64,000 nt of DNA from JBCCTX01 sp964468435 (GTDB taxonomy: Bacteria > Bacteroidota > Bacteroidia > J057): contig CAYXVE010000019.1 of NCBI GenBank assembly GCA_964468435.1, forward strand, positions 12,468 through 76,467. The letters run 5' to 3'. Below are positions 7,568 through 16,905 of the stretch, piece after piece (positions within the stretch are counted from its first letter, which is position 1; every line of letters begins with the position of its first letter). Position numbers and translations under genes: made by a program. The notes beneath the pieces were generated by a model, which saw only the letters and a program-made list of their open reading frames with translations, did not search any database and was not told the origin of the DNA.

Positions 7568-10051
7568 ATGCTGAAAATAGTTAGTCCATCAGCAGTTGTT
7601 TCCAAGACTAGGCTTTCCCAGGGCTTTTCAGAGCGCCGCTATCAGGAATTGATCATACAGGTAAATGGTCTACTCACACAATTGGATCAGGGACTGGAGG
7701 GAGAGCAATCGTTTGAATATTTTCAGCATATTGTCATTAAATTTTTATGTGCACTTTGGAATATACAGGTAGAAGATCAGGTATATCTTTCTTTGCCACA
7801 TGAAGTACTGCTGCCTGTAACGGCTGGAAATGGAATTTACTGCAATATACAGCGCCCTGACGATCGCACACGAATGATCAATAGCCGTTCGACCCAAAAA
7901 GATGCATTTTATGAATTGGTCAATCATGTGATCTCATCTTCTTCAGCAGGATATTTACATGCTTTGATCATCACCAATATTTACGAGTGGTATATTTTTG
8001 ACCAGGATGAAATCTGGAATATGCTTCAGCGGCATCCTGCTTTAGCTCACTATGTCAATCATAAAAGAAAAGGTCTTTCGGATTACACATCGAGACAAGA
8101 GCTATATCGCTGGATTGATGCTGCCATGGAAGAAGATATTCTTCCGGGCACTTATTTCAATCTTTACGGAATTAAGGAGGGTCTTATTCGCAATCAGGCA
8201 GATATACCAGAACGGCTTATACCGATGGGGGTATTCTTGTATAGCCTCAAAAACAGTCAGAGTGAATACTCTACCCAGTCCAAGCAGGCAGCATATGCTC
8301 GGGAAGTTCTGTATACCCTGGGGTATGAAATAACAGGAAGAGCTGATTTACTGTATGTTCGCAAACGCAAAGAACTGGCAGAGAAAAGCCTTCATCAGTC
8401 CATGCGATTTGATAAAGTCATGGAAGGATTTTCAGAGCAAGATCGAGATAGTGAAGTCAGAAGCCAGCTGCTGAAATCTATCTATATACAATCTTTGCTT
8501 CATTTGCTGGGAGAAGATCGCGAAAAAGAACTGGAGCGACAAGGGTTGATAGAAGCGAATACAGTAAAAATTACCGCAACGCAGGGAGAGTTGCCTGTGT
8601 TGAATAACAGCATGATTGATAAACAAACTTCCTCCCTGAATGCTAAATCCTACCTGGATCAATTGCTGAAAGCCCCTCTCTGGACTCCCTTTCCGCAATT
8701 GAGGATTCGTAAAAGTCATGAGATCGTGTTACATCCTTATGCCTGGGGGGCTATGTGGGCCTCCTTCTGGAGACAAAACTATGAACAGCCATGGTATCCC
8801 TATTCAGTGCTTAAAGGGATAGCCAGAAATATTTTGCGAAAGGTAGTGCTTCAGGTCTTTAATGAACACTTACAGCAGGATTATACCTGGCAGCAGTTGC
8901 TGTCTGAAATACAGGAAATGCCACTTGATACTGCCAGATCTATTTTTTTTAGTGTAAGAATAATAGACCCTGCTGCAGGACAGGGACAATGGTTGTTGGC
9001 GCTACTCCACGAACTTGTATACATTCAGCATGAAATGGGGTTGCTCACAGTTCTCAATGGTAAGTCCCTGGAAGGAGTGGGACTAGAGACAGAAGATTTT
9101 GCCATATTTGTTAATAATGAACAGGGGGAATTGATGACCATTGCCGGAGATCAGGATTATGTACAGGAAAATGGGTATAAAAAGATTCAGGAGGCACTTT
9201 TTCATGCCAAAATGGAAATAATCAATCAGTGTTTGTATGGTATTACCCTGAAGGAAGACGATGCATGGGTGTGCCGGCAGTGGTTGCTGTTGTCGCTCTT
9301 AACGGATCAGTATATGATACGTGGTAGAAGAAAATATAATTGGGTTTCCTTAAAATCCTTTCAGCCTCACATATTTACCGGAAATCCGCTTATTAGTAAC
9401 CTTCCTTCCCTCAAGACTGATTCTCTACCTGGTGTAGAAGCTCTGTCAAGAGATCCGCGTAAAGAGCGGTTGCTGAAATTGAAGCGAAAGCTGGCAAGTG
9501 AAAGGCAAAGCCTCGGCTTATGGGATATGATTCAGCTATCTGATGAGTCAGATCAGGACGGGAAAAATACCCTTGAAGAGGAGATTCAGAAACTGGAAAA
9601 TCAGATTGGCTCCAGAGACGATATTTGGAACAAGCATATTGACTGGGTCTCAACACTTCGGGAATTATGGGATGAGCAGCAAAAATTCAGGGGATTTGAT
9701 TTGGTGATCTCTTCCCCCCCTGCCATACGGCAGGATCAATTCAGATCTTTCAATAGCTATCTGAAAGAAAGCCTGAAGTCATACGATTCTCAGGGAAATT
9801 TTTATCTCTATCTGATGGAGCGGGGAATCAGGTTATTAAAACCTGCGGGCTTATTTGTTTTTATGACAACTGATAAATGGTTGGAAGCCCAATTTGCGCT
9901 TAAATTCAGACGTTGGTTGGAAATATACAACGATTATCAAATCGATAAAATTGAAGAAGAACCTGGAAATACAAAGGGTTTGCGAAACAGTCTTGAGTTA
10001 TATGGCAGGAAAAAGGATCTCAGTCAAGGTTCAGTATTTGTCCAGATTTAG
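7568..10051 (+). CDS. Type IIG restriction-modification homologue with degenerate catalytic motifs
   Basis: An intact 827-residue frame resembling Eco57I-like fused nuclease-methyltransferases of Bacteroidota. The N-terminal third keeps the family's KDAFYELVNHVI and LIITNIYEWYIFD segments (residues 111-145). Where relatives carry the E-x-K-R-P of a PD-(D/E)xK nuclease, this protein reads NIQRP at 93-97. The methyltransferase part keeps a SAM-loop-like DPAAGQG at 467-473, but the catalytic NPPY is SPPA at 716-719. The chain stops soon after FMTTDKWLEAQF, so the usual C-terminal target-recognition domain is absent. Cleavage and methylation both seem lost. It could be a relic or a repurposed DNA-binding protein. 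It converges with the next gene, their stop codons almost touching. Confidence 0.72.
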   Translation: MLKIVSPSAVVSKTRLSQGFSERRYQELIIQVNGLLTQLDQGLEGEQSFEYFQHIVIKFLCALWNIQVEDQVYLSLPHEVLLPVTAGNGIYCNIQRPDDRTRMINSRSTQKDAFYELVNHVISSSSAGYLHALIITNIYEWYIFDQDEIWNMLQRHPALAHYVNHKRKGLSDYTSRQELYRWIDAAMEEDILPGTYFNLYGIKEGLIRNQADIPERLIPMGVFLYSLKNSQSEYSTQSKQAAYAREVLYTLGYEITGRADLLYVRKRKELAEKSLHQSMRFDKVMEGFSEQDRDSEVRSQLLKSIYIQSLLHLLGEDREKELERQGLIEANTVKITATQGELPVLNNSMIDKQTSSLNAKSYLDQLLKAPLWTPFPQLRIRKSHEIVLHPYAWGAMWASFWRQNYEQPWYPYSVLKGIARNILRKVVLQVFNEHLQQDYTWQQLLSEIQEMPLDTARSIFFSVRIIDPAAGQGQWLLALLHELVYIQHEMGLLTVLNGKSLEGVGLETEDFAIFVNNEQGELMTIAGDQDYVQENGYKKIQEALFHAKMEIINQCLYGITLKEDDAWVCRQWLLLSLLTDQYMIRGRRKYNWVSLKSFQPHIFTGNPLISNLPSLKTDSLPGVEALSRDPRKERLLKLKRKLASERQSLGLWDMIQLSDESDQDGKNTLEEEIQKLENQIGSRDDIWNKHIDWVSTLRELWDEQQKFRGFDLVISSPPAIRQDQFRSFNSYLKESLKSYDSQGNFYLYLMERGIRLLKPAGLFVFMTTDKWLEAQFALKFRRWLEIYNDYQIDKIEEEPGNTKGLRNSLELYGRKKDLSQGSVFVQI

Positions 10052-10052
10052 C

Positions 10053-10955
10053 TTAGAAGAAGATCTCCTGGGCAAGTCTGAAAGTATTGCAATGCGCATC
10101 CACAATATCTTTGATCAAGGGTGAATATCCTCCCCCCAGGGAAATTGATACAGGTATATTGTTGTGCTTACAAAGCTTCAGCACATATTCATCTCTTGCC
10201 TTACAGCCAGATCTGCTGCAGTTGAGTTTACCGAGCTTATCAGTTTCGAGTATGTCTACCCCCGAAAGGTAAAATATCACATTGGGTTCAACTTGATCAA
10301 TGAGCCTGGGTAATATGTTTCCTAGTGTACTCAAGTAAGTTTTGTCATCCACAAAAGGGGGAAGTCCAATATCGAGGTCAGATTGCTCTTTGTGCAAGGG
10401 ATAGTTAGCTTCGCAGTGCATGCTAAAGGTAAATACCCTGGATTCGTTTTCAAATAGTTTAGCTGTGCCATTTCCCTGGTGCACGTCGAGATCTACCACT
10501 AGTATGCGCTGAGATTCAGTATACCTTAGCAGATAGTTGGCTGCAATGGCAATATCATTGAGCAGACAGAATCCCTCTCCGCGTTCTTTGAAGGCATGAT
10601 GTGTTCCTCCTGCACCATTGATGCTAACACCATATTTTTGGGCATAAAATACATTTTGTATCGTACCATTGGCTATTGTTAGAGCACGTTCTACGAGGCG
10701 GGGCGAAAGAGGGAAGCCCATTCTTCTCTGTTCCCGGGGTGTGATAAGTTGATGTTTAAGCCGATGCCAGTAATCAGCATCATGTGTCATGAGAACTGTT
10801 TCCTCAGATATCTTTCCAGGATCATACAGGTTGTCTTCCGTGATAGTACCTTCATATATAAGCTGTTCAGGTATCAACTCATATTTCTCCATTGGAAAGC
10901 GATGCCCCTCAGGAAGGGGATGCTTATATAATGATGACCAGGAAATTTTTAGCAA
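10053..10955 (-). CDS. Histone deacetylase-family hydrolase
   Basis: A 300-residue zinc hydrolase of the HDAC/AcuC/acetylpolyamine amidohydrolase superfamily, which removes acetyl groups from lysines or small amines. The active-site histidine pair is His119-His120 in GAGGTHHAF. Zinc ligands are Asp157 and His159 in VVDLDVHQGNG and Asp234 in YLSGVDILETD. The transition-state tyrosine is Tyr277 in SLGGGYSP. Compact single-domain length fits the bacterial branch. It lies 62 bases downstream of the mlaD-like gene on the same strand. The substrate cannot be deduced. Confidence 0.92.
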   Translation of the reverse strand: MLKISWSSLYKHPLPEGHRFPMEKYELIPEQLIYEGTITEDNLYDPGKISEETVLMTHDADYWHRLKHQLITPREQRRMGFPLSPRLVERALTIANGTIQNVFYAQKYGVSINGAGGTHHAFKERGEGFCLLNDIAIAANYLLRYTESQRILVVDLDVHQGNGTAKLFENESRVFTFSMHCEANYPLHKEQSDLDIGLPPFVDDKTYLSTLGNILPRLIDQVEPNVIFYLSGVDILETDKLGKLNCSRSGCKARDEYVLKLCKHNNIPVSISLGGGYSPLIKDIVDAHCNTFRLAQEIFF

Positions 10956-11017
10956 TTTTTCTCAAAATTTATATCGGTAAACTCTATTTTCCCTGAAATG
11001 TTGGCTGGAAAGATGGG

Positions 11018-11977
11018 CTAGTCATCAGTTTTTCTTCGTTTGAATCCCACAATGATCTTGTCTTTCTGTATTTGTTGAAGTACCTGATTGAGTAAAACGA
11101 GCGTACTATCTACCTTGAGATATAGAGATGAGTCCCTGATCATTTTTCCTACCAGTCCATTTTCTTCATTCAGCAAATCCTGTGTAGTATTGAGTAAACT
11201 ACTGGTTTGAGCCATTAAGGATGGTAGGCTGTCTGCAGCCAGCTCTAGATCTCGGAGCAATGTCGTATCCGTTTTTTCTATCAATTGCTGTGTGCTTCGT
11301 AGCGTACTTGTACCTTCTGTGGCAAGCAGGTTGATGGCTTGCAGTGTGGTGTCTACTTTGTCGAGTAATTCCTTTTGTTGGATATCTAGCAGGATTGTAT
11401 TGAGTCGTTGGAGATTTTGATTCAGCAGGGTAGGGGTATTACCTAATGTATTGGAGTCAATAGCATTTAGCAATCGATTGATCTGCAAAAAAAGCGTATC
11501 TACTTTTGTCATAAGCGGTGCTATTCCGCTGCCTTCGATCTGGTCGAGCATATTACCCATTCTGGAGAATCCACTGGAAAAGTCCAGGGAGGCATAACCA
11601 GGAAGTTCTCTAGAGCTAAGTAGTGTCTGAGACTGAGTTCCCTGAATAAGTTGGATTTGTTTTCCTCCCATAATCTCCTTGGGCTGTATCTCCACATAGG
11701 CATCCTCATACAAAACTACATCCTGCTTAAGCTCTATGGTTACATCGATATAATCAGAATGAGGAATAATCTGATTGACTCTACCTAGCTGATAGCCTCT
11801 ATATAAAACGGGATCTCCTTCGAGTAAACCACTAATATCAGAAAACTGAATGCGGTAGGTTATGGCTGTACCTGGATACACGCGGCCTCCACTTACCCAG
11901 GCCAATGCCAGATATAACAATAAAAGTGCAAAAACTACGGTGATGCCTATTTTTATTTCTCTTCTCATGTCCTGCAA
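11018..11977 (-). CDS. MlaD/MCE-family lipid transport protein
   Basis: A 319-residue protein with one N-terminal transmembrane segment (about 10-28) followed by an MCE/MlaD domain (about 35-115: YRIQFSDISGLLEGDPVLYR, RGYQLGRVNQI). The rest is a long, probably helical coiled tail rich in Leu, Gln and Thr, as in periplasm-spanning MCE proteins. The family binds lipids and works with an ABC transporter for traffic between the two membranes; no MlaE or MlaF gene is visible here. An alternative start is Met4 (11968). The HDAC-like gene follows on the same strand. Confidence 0.88.
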   Translation of the reverse strand: MQDMRREIKIGITVVFALLLLYLALAWVSGGRVYPGTAITYRIQFSDISGLLEGDPVLYRGYQLGRVNQIIPHSDYIDVTIELKQDVVLYEDAYVEIQPKEIMGGKQIQLIQGTQSQTLLSSRELPGYASLDFSSGFSRMGNMLDQIEGSGIAPLMTKVDTLFLQINRLLNAIDSNTLGNTPTLLNQNLQRLNTILLDIQQKELLDKVDTTLQAINLLATEGTSTLRSTQQLIEKTDTTLLRDLELAADSLPSLMAQTSSLLNTTQDLLNEENGLVGKMIRDSSLYLKVDSTLVLLNQVLQQIQKDKIIVGFKRRKTDD

Positions 11978-12161
11978 ATGTAATGAACTCCTGTCAATTT
12001 GATGTGATAGTTTGCTTACATAAACTATATTAGTTGCGGAAAAGACAAGGAGTTAAATTAAATATTATTAATTATTGTAATAAATTTATTTCGTAATTTA
12101 CATGAATAATACTATATTGCTCTTGTTTTATAGGTTAAAAAAGGGATTAAAAGAAATCATT

Positions 12162-13328
12162 ATGTGTCACTCTACGCATAAAAAAAACGGATTAACATGG
12201 GCTATCTTGCTGTGTACTAGCTTGTTTGTCCTGCCAGTTAGTGGACAAGCTCCAGCTCAGAGAGAGCCTAATATACACATTGTTGAACAGGGTGAAAATC
12301 TATATCGCATTGCCAAAGAGAATGGTCTTACCATAGACCAGATACTCGAGCTGAACAACCTAAGATCCCAGACGATCTTTCCGGGACAGCGCCTGGTAGT
12401 GGGATTTCATAGACATCAGGAATCTTATTACAGTGAAGAGGCTTCTCTTCAAAATGACAGATTTAACCTTCAGGAACCTGAAAATCACTTTAATACGCAA
12501 CAAAGTTACGTTGAGGAGCAGTCTCGCCCTGCCAAGGCCTGGAACGATAATCAGGCGAATGAGCCTGTAGCCATTACGCATATCAGAGTCATGGGGCGTG
12601 AAAGGCCATCGGGAAATTTGTACAGTATGTCCCTCGGAGACGCAGGAAATCATATTGCCAATAGCGAATATTCAAATCCCACTGTCTCCGATGATATACA
12701 GATGCTGTCTCATATACTATCCGATCAGGAGGGCAAGACCTATCGCAAGGTTGAAATTATGCCTTTTGATGAAATCGATGAGGCACTGGACAAGTTGAGA
12801 TATAAAATAGACCAGTTGAAAACGCGAGCAGCATCCAATGATCTGTTGATGATCAATATTTATGGGACTACTCAAAATCGCTCAAGAGGAGTAGAGATCG
12901 TCCCTTCAAGATATGGCAACAGTGTGTCCAGAGGTGAACCACTTACCCTGGATTTCATTGTGAATTCACTGCGAAGTATATCCTGCCGGAAAATATTGAT
13001 CTGCGATGTCAACCTTACCCGGCAACAACTCAACGAATATTTGAGACAACATCATCTACAGAGTCAGGAAGTCGCTTTCATCGCTTCCTGCTGGAACGAA
13101 GCGTCTTACAGTAGCCGTGGTAACTGGAACCATGGGGCTATATTCCGAGCATTACGTGAAGCACTTGCTGGAAAAGCCGACATGAATCAAAATGGTGAAA
13201 TCACGCTGACCGAAGTAGACATGTACCTGAATGACCGTGTCATGGAATTGACGGGCAATGTTCAATATGCCCAGTTGATTGCTAATCATCTCAGGGATCA
13301 CAATCCAGTATTGGCGTATTTATACTAA
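12162..13328 (+). CDS. Secreted LysM protein with degenerate caspase-like domain
   Basis: I chose the ATG at 12162 (388 residues) because it gives a normal signal peptide ending VLPVSGQA; an in-frame ATG at 12102 adds 20 residues. A LysM domain (about 37-80, VEQGENLYRIAKENGLTIDQ) should bind peptidoglycan. The C-terminal half follows the bacterial caspase-like (C14) pattern: DLLMINIYG strand, KILICDVNL strand, VAFIASCWNEASY, then a G-AIFRALREAL helix and the typical ADMNQNGEITLTEVDMYL end. The catalytic HG is replaced by IYGTT and the DSCHSG cysteine loop by DVNLTR, so peptidase activity is unlikely. It may be a wall-associated binding or scaffold protein. Confidence 0.72.
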   Translation: MCHSTHKKNGLTWAILLCTSLFVLPVSGQAPAQREPNIHIVEQGENLYRIAKENGLTIDQILELNNLRSQTIFPGQRLVVGFHRHQESYYSEEASLQNDRFNLQEPENHFNTQQSYVEEQSRPAKAWNDNQANEPVAITHIRVMGRERPSGNLYSMSLGDAGNHIANSEYSNPTVSDDIQMLSHILSDQEGKTYRKVEIMPFDEIDEALDKLRYKIDQLKTRAASNDLLMINIYGTTQNRSRGVEIVPSRYGNSVSRGEPLTLDFIVNSLRSISCRKILICDVNLTRQQLNEYLRQHHLQSQEVAFIASCWNEASYSSRGNWNHGAIFRALREALAGKADMNQNGEITLTEVDMYLNDRVMELTGNVQYAQLIANHLRDHNPVLAYLY

Positions 13329-13476
13329 AGCATTCTTGGAATACATACTAGATATACCCAACTCAATTGGATTTTAACTTAATAGGTGGCATTTTTGAAT
13401 GGCTAGGGGAAAATGTGTGAAAACATTTTTCCCGGGTTCATTTTTATACCATATCTATTGTGTTCGAAATTTTCAA

Positions 13477-14127
13477 ATGAGCAGCTTAGTTTTATATCTT
13501 ATCAGACACGGTGAAACCGATTATAACAGGCAAGGAATCGTGCAAGGAGGCGGGGTAGATTCCTCGCTCAACAGCACTGGGATACAACAATCCCAGTCTT
13601 TTTACCGTTTTTACAGACAAGAGACATTTGATGCATTGTATTGCAGTCCCCTGAGAAGGACCTCGCAGACTTTGAGCCCCTGGCAGGAACTCGGACTAGA
13701 GCCCAAACCCATCGAAGAACTCATAGAGCTCAACTGGGGTATACATGAGGGACTAATCCCAACGGCTGAACAGAAAGCTGAATTTTTGTCGGTCAAACAA
13801 AAATGGACACAGGGAGAACTTCACCTTTCTGTTACAGGAGGAGAAACTCCCTTGCAAGCTTGGGAGCGTTCCCAAAAGGCGTTGGAAATATTGTTTGAAA
13901 AACACTGGGGAAAAAGGCTACTGGTATGTACACATGGTAGATTGCTCCGCATCCTGTTGAGCGGGCTGCTGGATAAAGATATTTCCAAAATGGAGCAATA
14001 TACCCAACCCAATACCGGATTGCATCTCGTCGAGCTTACAGCGCCTGATAAGGCCAGGGCTATAAAATTGGCTGATACAACTCATTTGATCGCAAATCAG
14101 CCTGAAGGAACTGCTGCGATAACGTAG
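13477..14127 (+). CDS. Histidine phosphatase family protein
   Basis: A 216-residue phosphoglycerate-mutase-like phosphatase. I used the ATG at 13477 so that the RHGET catalytic motif (Arg10-His11) falls near the N-terminus as usual; the frame is open back to 13399 without recognisable sequence. CSPLRRTSQT is the second conserved block, and VCTHGRLLRILL carries the second catalytic histidine. The substrate is uncertain; relatives include broad-specificity phosphatases and alpha-ribazole phosphatase. It precedes ffh by 51 bases, which has its own -7-like box. Confidence 0.9.
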   Translation: MSSLVLYLIRHGETDYNRQGIVQGGGVDSSLNSTGIQQSQSFYRFYRQETFDALYCSPLRRTSQTLSPWQELGLEPKPIEELIELNWGIHEGLIPTAEQKAEFLSVKQKWTQGELHLSVTGGETPLQAWERSQKALEILFEKHWGKRLLVCTHGRLLRILLSGLLDKDISKMEQYTQPNTGLHLVELTAPDKARAIKLADTTHLIANQPEGTAAIT

Positions 14128-14136
14128 TTTTTTATT

Positions 14137-14144
14137 TATATTTG
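14137..14144 (+). promoter_or_regulatory. Putative -7 box upstream of ffh
   Basis: TATATTTG fits TAnnTTTG and lies 34 bases before the ffh ATG, just after the phosphatase stop codon. No TTTG is found at the expected upstream spacing, so this is a half-supported promoter. Confidence 0.35.
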
Positions 14145-14178
14145 TAGGATACAATTTCATAAAGGATTAATGTAGGGC

Positions 14179-15528
14179 ATGTTTGACAACTTACAACAAA
14201 ACATAGAAAAAGCCTTCCGGACCCTGAAAGGGCAAGGGAAGATTACCGAGATTAATATTGCTGAAACACTTAAGGAGGTTCGAAGAGCTTTACTGGATGC
14301 GGACGTCAATTATAAGGTAGCAAAGGATTTTACCAACAAGGTTAAGGAAGAAGCCCTGGGAAGAGATGTCTTAATAGCCGTTTCTCCTGGGCAGCTATTG
14401 GTGAAGATCGTCCATGAAGAATTGAGCAAGTTGATGGGGGGAGAGCAAGAGGGGATTAGTTTTGCTAACAAACCCCCTACGGTTATTTTGATTGCAGGTT
14501 TGCAGGGCTCTGGTAAAACCACTTTTACAGGTAAATTGTCGAGATACCTAAAAAAACAGGGCAAAAATCCCATATTAGTTGCCGGCGATGTATATCGTCC
14601 CGCCGCGATCGATCAGTTGGGAATCTTGGCAGAGGAAGTAGGAGTAGGATTGTATAAAGATGAAGCCAATAAAAACCCCGTTGAAATTGCGCAAAAAGGT
14701 ATTCAGGAGGGTAAATCTCAGGGCAGGGATGTAATCATTGTAGATACCGCTGGTCGTCTTGCCATAGACGAGGAGATGATGGCAGAGATAGAGGCTATCA
14801 AGGCTGCTGCCGATCCGGACGAGATTCTTTTCGTCGTGGATGCCATGACTGGACAGGATGCTGTCAACACTGCCAAAGCATTTAATGAAAGGTTGGATTT
14901 TGATGGTGTAGTACTTACTAAACTGGATGGTGATACCCGTGGGGGTGCAGCTATTTCTATTCGCTCTGTTGTCAATAAGCCCATAAAATTTATCGGTACA
15001 GGTGAAAAGCTGGATGCACTGGATCTGTTTTATCCCGATCGTATGGCTTCCAGGATTCTGGGTATGGGCGACGTGCTCACACTGGTAGAGCGCGCGCAGC
15101 AGCAGTTTGACCAGGAACAAGCTGAAAAACTGCAGAAGAAGATACGGAAGAATGAGCTGGATCTTGACGATTTCCTTTCTCAGATACAGGCCATTAAGAA
15201 AATGGGTAACCTCAAAGATTTAGTGGGCATGATCCCTGGTATGGGTAAATTGACCAAACAGATGGACTTAGAAAATGATTCTTTTAAGCATGTAGAAGCA
15301 ATCATTTACTCCATGACTAAAGAAGAACGGCGAAAACCCCAACTCATTAATGGATCCAGGAGGCGCCGTATAGCTCTGGGAAGCGGTAGACCTATTCGAG
15401 AGGTCAACGAATTGTTGAAGCAGTTTCAAATGCTGAAAAAGACTATGAAGAAGATGAATAAAATGTCTCAGGGGGGTAAAATGAGCCGCTCTGCTATGAA
15501 TGCCATGCAAATGTTTGGTAAACAATAA
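14179..15528 (+). CDS. ffh: Signal recognition particle GTPase Ffh (SRP54)
   Basis: A 449-residue protein with the standard NG-M layout: N-terminal helical bundle, GTPase domain with P-loop GLQGSGKTTF (near residue 110), DTAGR, and TKLDGDTRGGAAIS, then a methionine-rich M domain (IPGMGKLTKQMD, SRRRRIALGSGRP, LKKTMKKMNKMSQGGKMSRS). It binds 4.5S RNA and signal sequences and delivers ribosomes to FtsY at the membrane. Length and motifs are typical of the family, with no sign of a frame disruption. Confidence 0.97.
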   Translation: MFDNLQQNIEKAFRTLKGQGKITEINIAETLKEVRRALLDADVNYKVAKDFTNKVKEEALGRDVLIAVSPGQLLVKIVHEELSKLMGGEQEGISFANKPPTVILIAGLQGSGKTTFTGKLSRYLKKQGKNPILVAGDVYRPAAIDQLGILAEEVGVGLYKDEANKNPVEIAQKGIQEGKSQGRDVIIVDTAGRLAIDEEMMAEIEAIKAAADPDEILFVVDAMTGQDAVNTAKAFNERLDFDGVVLTKLDGDTRGGAAISIRSVVNKPIKFIGTGEKLDALDLFYPDRMASRILGMGDVLTLVERAQQQFDQEQAEKLQKKIRKNELDLDDFLSQIQAIKKMGNLKDLVGMIPGMGKLTKQMDLENDSFKHVEAIIYSMTKEERRKPQLINGSRRRRIALGSGRPIREVNELLKQFQMLKKTMKKMNKMSQGGKMSRSAMNAMQMFGKQ

Positions 15529-15742
15529 CGTATGTAATCGAAAAGATCTTACTTAATCCCTAGCTCATGCTGATTATCCGCTATGTTACTCTTACAAGCA
15601 TTTGAATAGTTGATAAATTTAAAATCAAGTGTTCATCGCGTATTCGTAAAAACCTGGTGCTCGTGAGATAATGACTTTTTGATTTTTTTTCGTCTAACAA
15701 AAGGTGATTATTTTACCTTCATGACCTAATCACTATCATACT

Positions 15743-16843
15743 ATGCGCAAACGATTCACCTATATATTGCTAATTCTAGGCCTTGCGATGTACATTACTT
15801 CATGTAGAAATACCGAAGGAGAGGACACCCCACAACCTCAACAAGAAGAAGTTACCCCTGATGAGGAAGAAGTCACCTGTAGCGATAATCCTATCATTGA
15901 AAATGATGGGCTACTTGTTTCATTGGCAGATAACAGTTTTTCCCTGCCCCAGAATATTTCCCTTAAGCTGAAGATAGAAGAAGTGGTTAATAGCGATACG
16001 ATAGGAGTAGCTAATTTGGAAATAGATAACTTTACCATTTTTGAAAACGACAAAATGATTAATCCCCTGGAAAGTGAAGTAAAGATCACACCCATTCCAG
16101 GAGAATTTAACATTTACACCTTACTACTTTTGGATCTAAGCGGTAGCATCCTTAACAGTGAAGCTTCGCTACAAAATCTCAAGGAGGCATCTGTAGAATT
16201 CCTCAATAGATTTATCGGAAATAGTAATGGAAATCCCCTGGCAGCGGTATATTGGTTTGATGGGGATTCGACGATCCACGAATTGCTTGATTTTACCTCT
16301 GATACCCTTGAAATTGAGAGTGAAATCAATGCGATTGACTCCGATATTAGTCGCGACCGCTCTACCAATCTTCACGGCGGTATTGAGCAGGGTGCACTGT
16401 TGGTAAAAGATCTGGAAGGGGTCGATAAAAATGGTGTGGTGAGTATTTCTCAAATGGTGGTCTTTACAGATGGAGATGATGAGGCTGCCTGGCGCTCTGT
16501 TCAGGATGCAGCAGATGCAATTAACTCAACCATTGGACAAGAGGTATCTATTTATACCATAGGATTAGGCGAGATCATTGACAGGGATAAACTTGAACTC
16601 TTTGGTAGAGATGGATTTGAATTTGTAGATAATTTTGATGCGCTCGTAGAGTCATTTAACAGAATTGCTGATCGTATCAATTCCAATGTGAACAGCTTTT
16701 ATTTCTTTGAATACTGCTCGCCCAAACGCAATGGTAAACACAACCTCAAACTGATCATTGAGAAAAGCGGAAATCAGAAAGCAGGTATTACCTATTGCTT
16801 TGATGCCACTGGATTCTCAGATAATTGTAATCTGAATGAGTAA
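15743..16843 (+). CDS. Predicted lipoprotein with von Willebrand factor A domain
   Basis: A 366-residue protein. The N-terminus is a lipoprotein signal (LGLAMYITSCRN) followed by a Pro/Glu-rich linker. From about residue 125 a VWA domain is visible: LLLLDLSGSILNS supplies the metal-binding DxSxS motif and VVFTDGDDEAAW the conserved central strand. The last 60 residues contain two cysteines (FEYCSPKRNG, AGITYCFDATG). VWA domains bind protein partners through a divalent metal, so an adhesion or envelope assembly role is plausible but unproven. It is flanked by its own intergenic regions. Confidence 0.85.
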   Translation: MRKRFTYILLILGLAMYITSCRNTEGEDTPQPQQEEVTPDEEEVTCSDNPIIENDGLLVSLADNSFSLPQNISLKLKIEEVVNSDTIGVANLEIDNFTIFENDKMINPLESEVKITPIPGEFNIYTLLLLDLSGSILNSEASLQNLKEASVEFLNRFIGNSNGNPLAAVYWFDGDSTIHELLDFTSDTLEIESEINAIDSDISRDRSTNLHGGIEQGALLVKDLEGVDKNGVVSISQMVVFTDGDDEAAWRSVQDAADAINSTIGQEVSIYTIGLGEIIDRDKLELFGRDGFEFVDNFDALVESFNRIADRINSNVNSFYFFEYCSPKRNGKHNLKLIIEKSGNQKAGITYCFDATGFSDNCNLNE

Positions 16844-16905
16844 CCGCTACCAGCCTGGGGATTCAGCATCTGGGTAATAGCTACCTTTCCAGCGTTCATG
16901 TCGGA

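Noticed and set aside
14575..15120. 181-codon minus-strand ORF inside ffh
   Set aside because: It lies wholly antisense to a highly conserved gene and has no recognisable motifs; a long chance frame.
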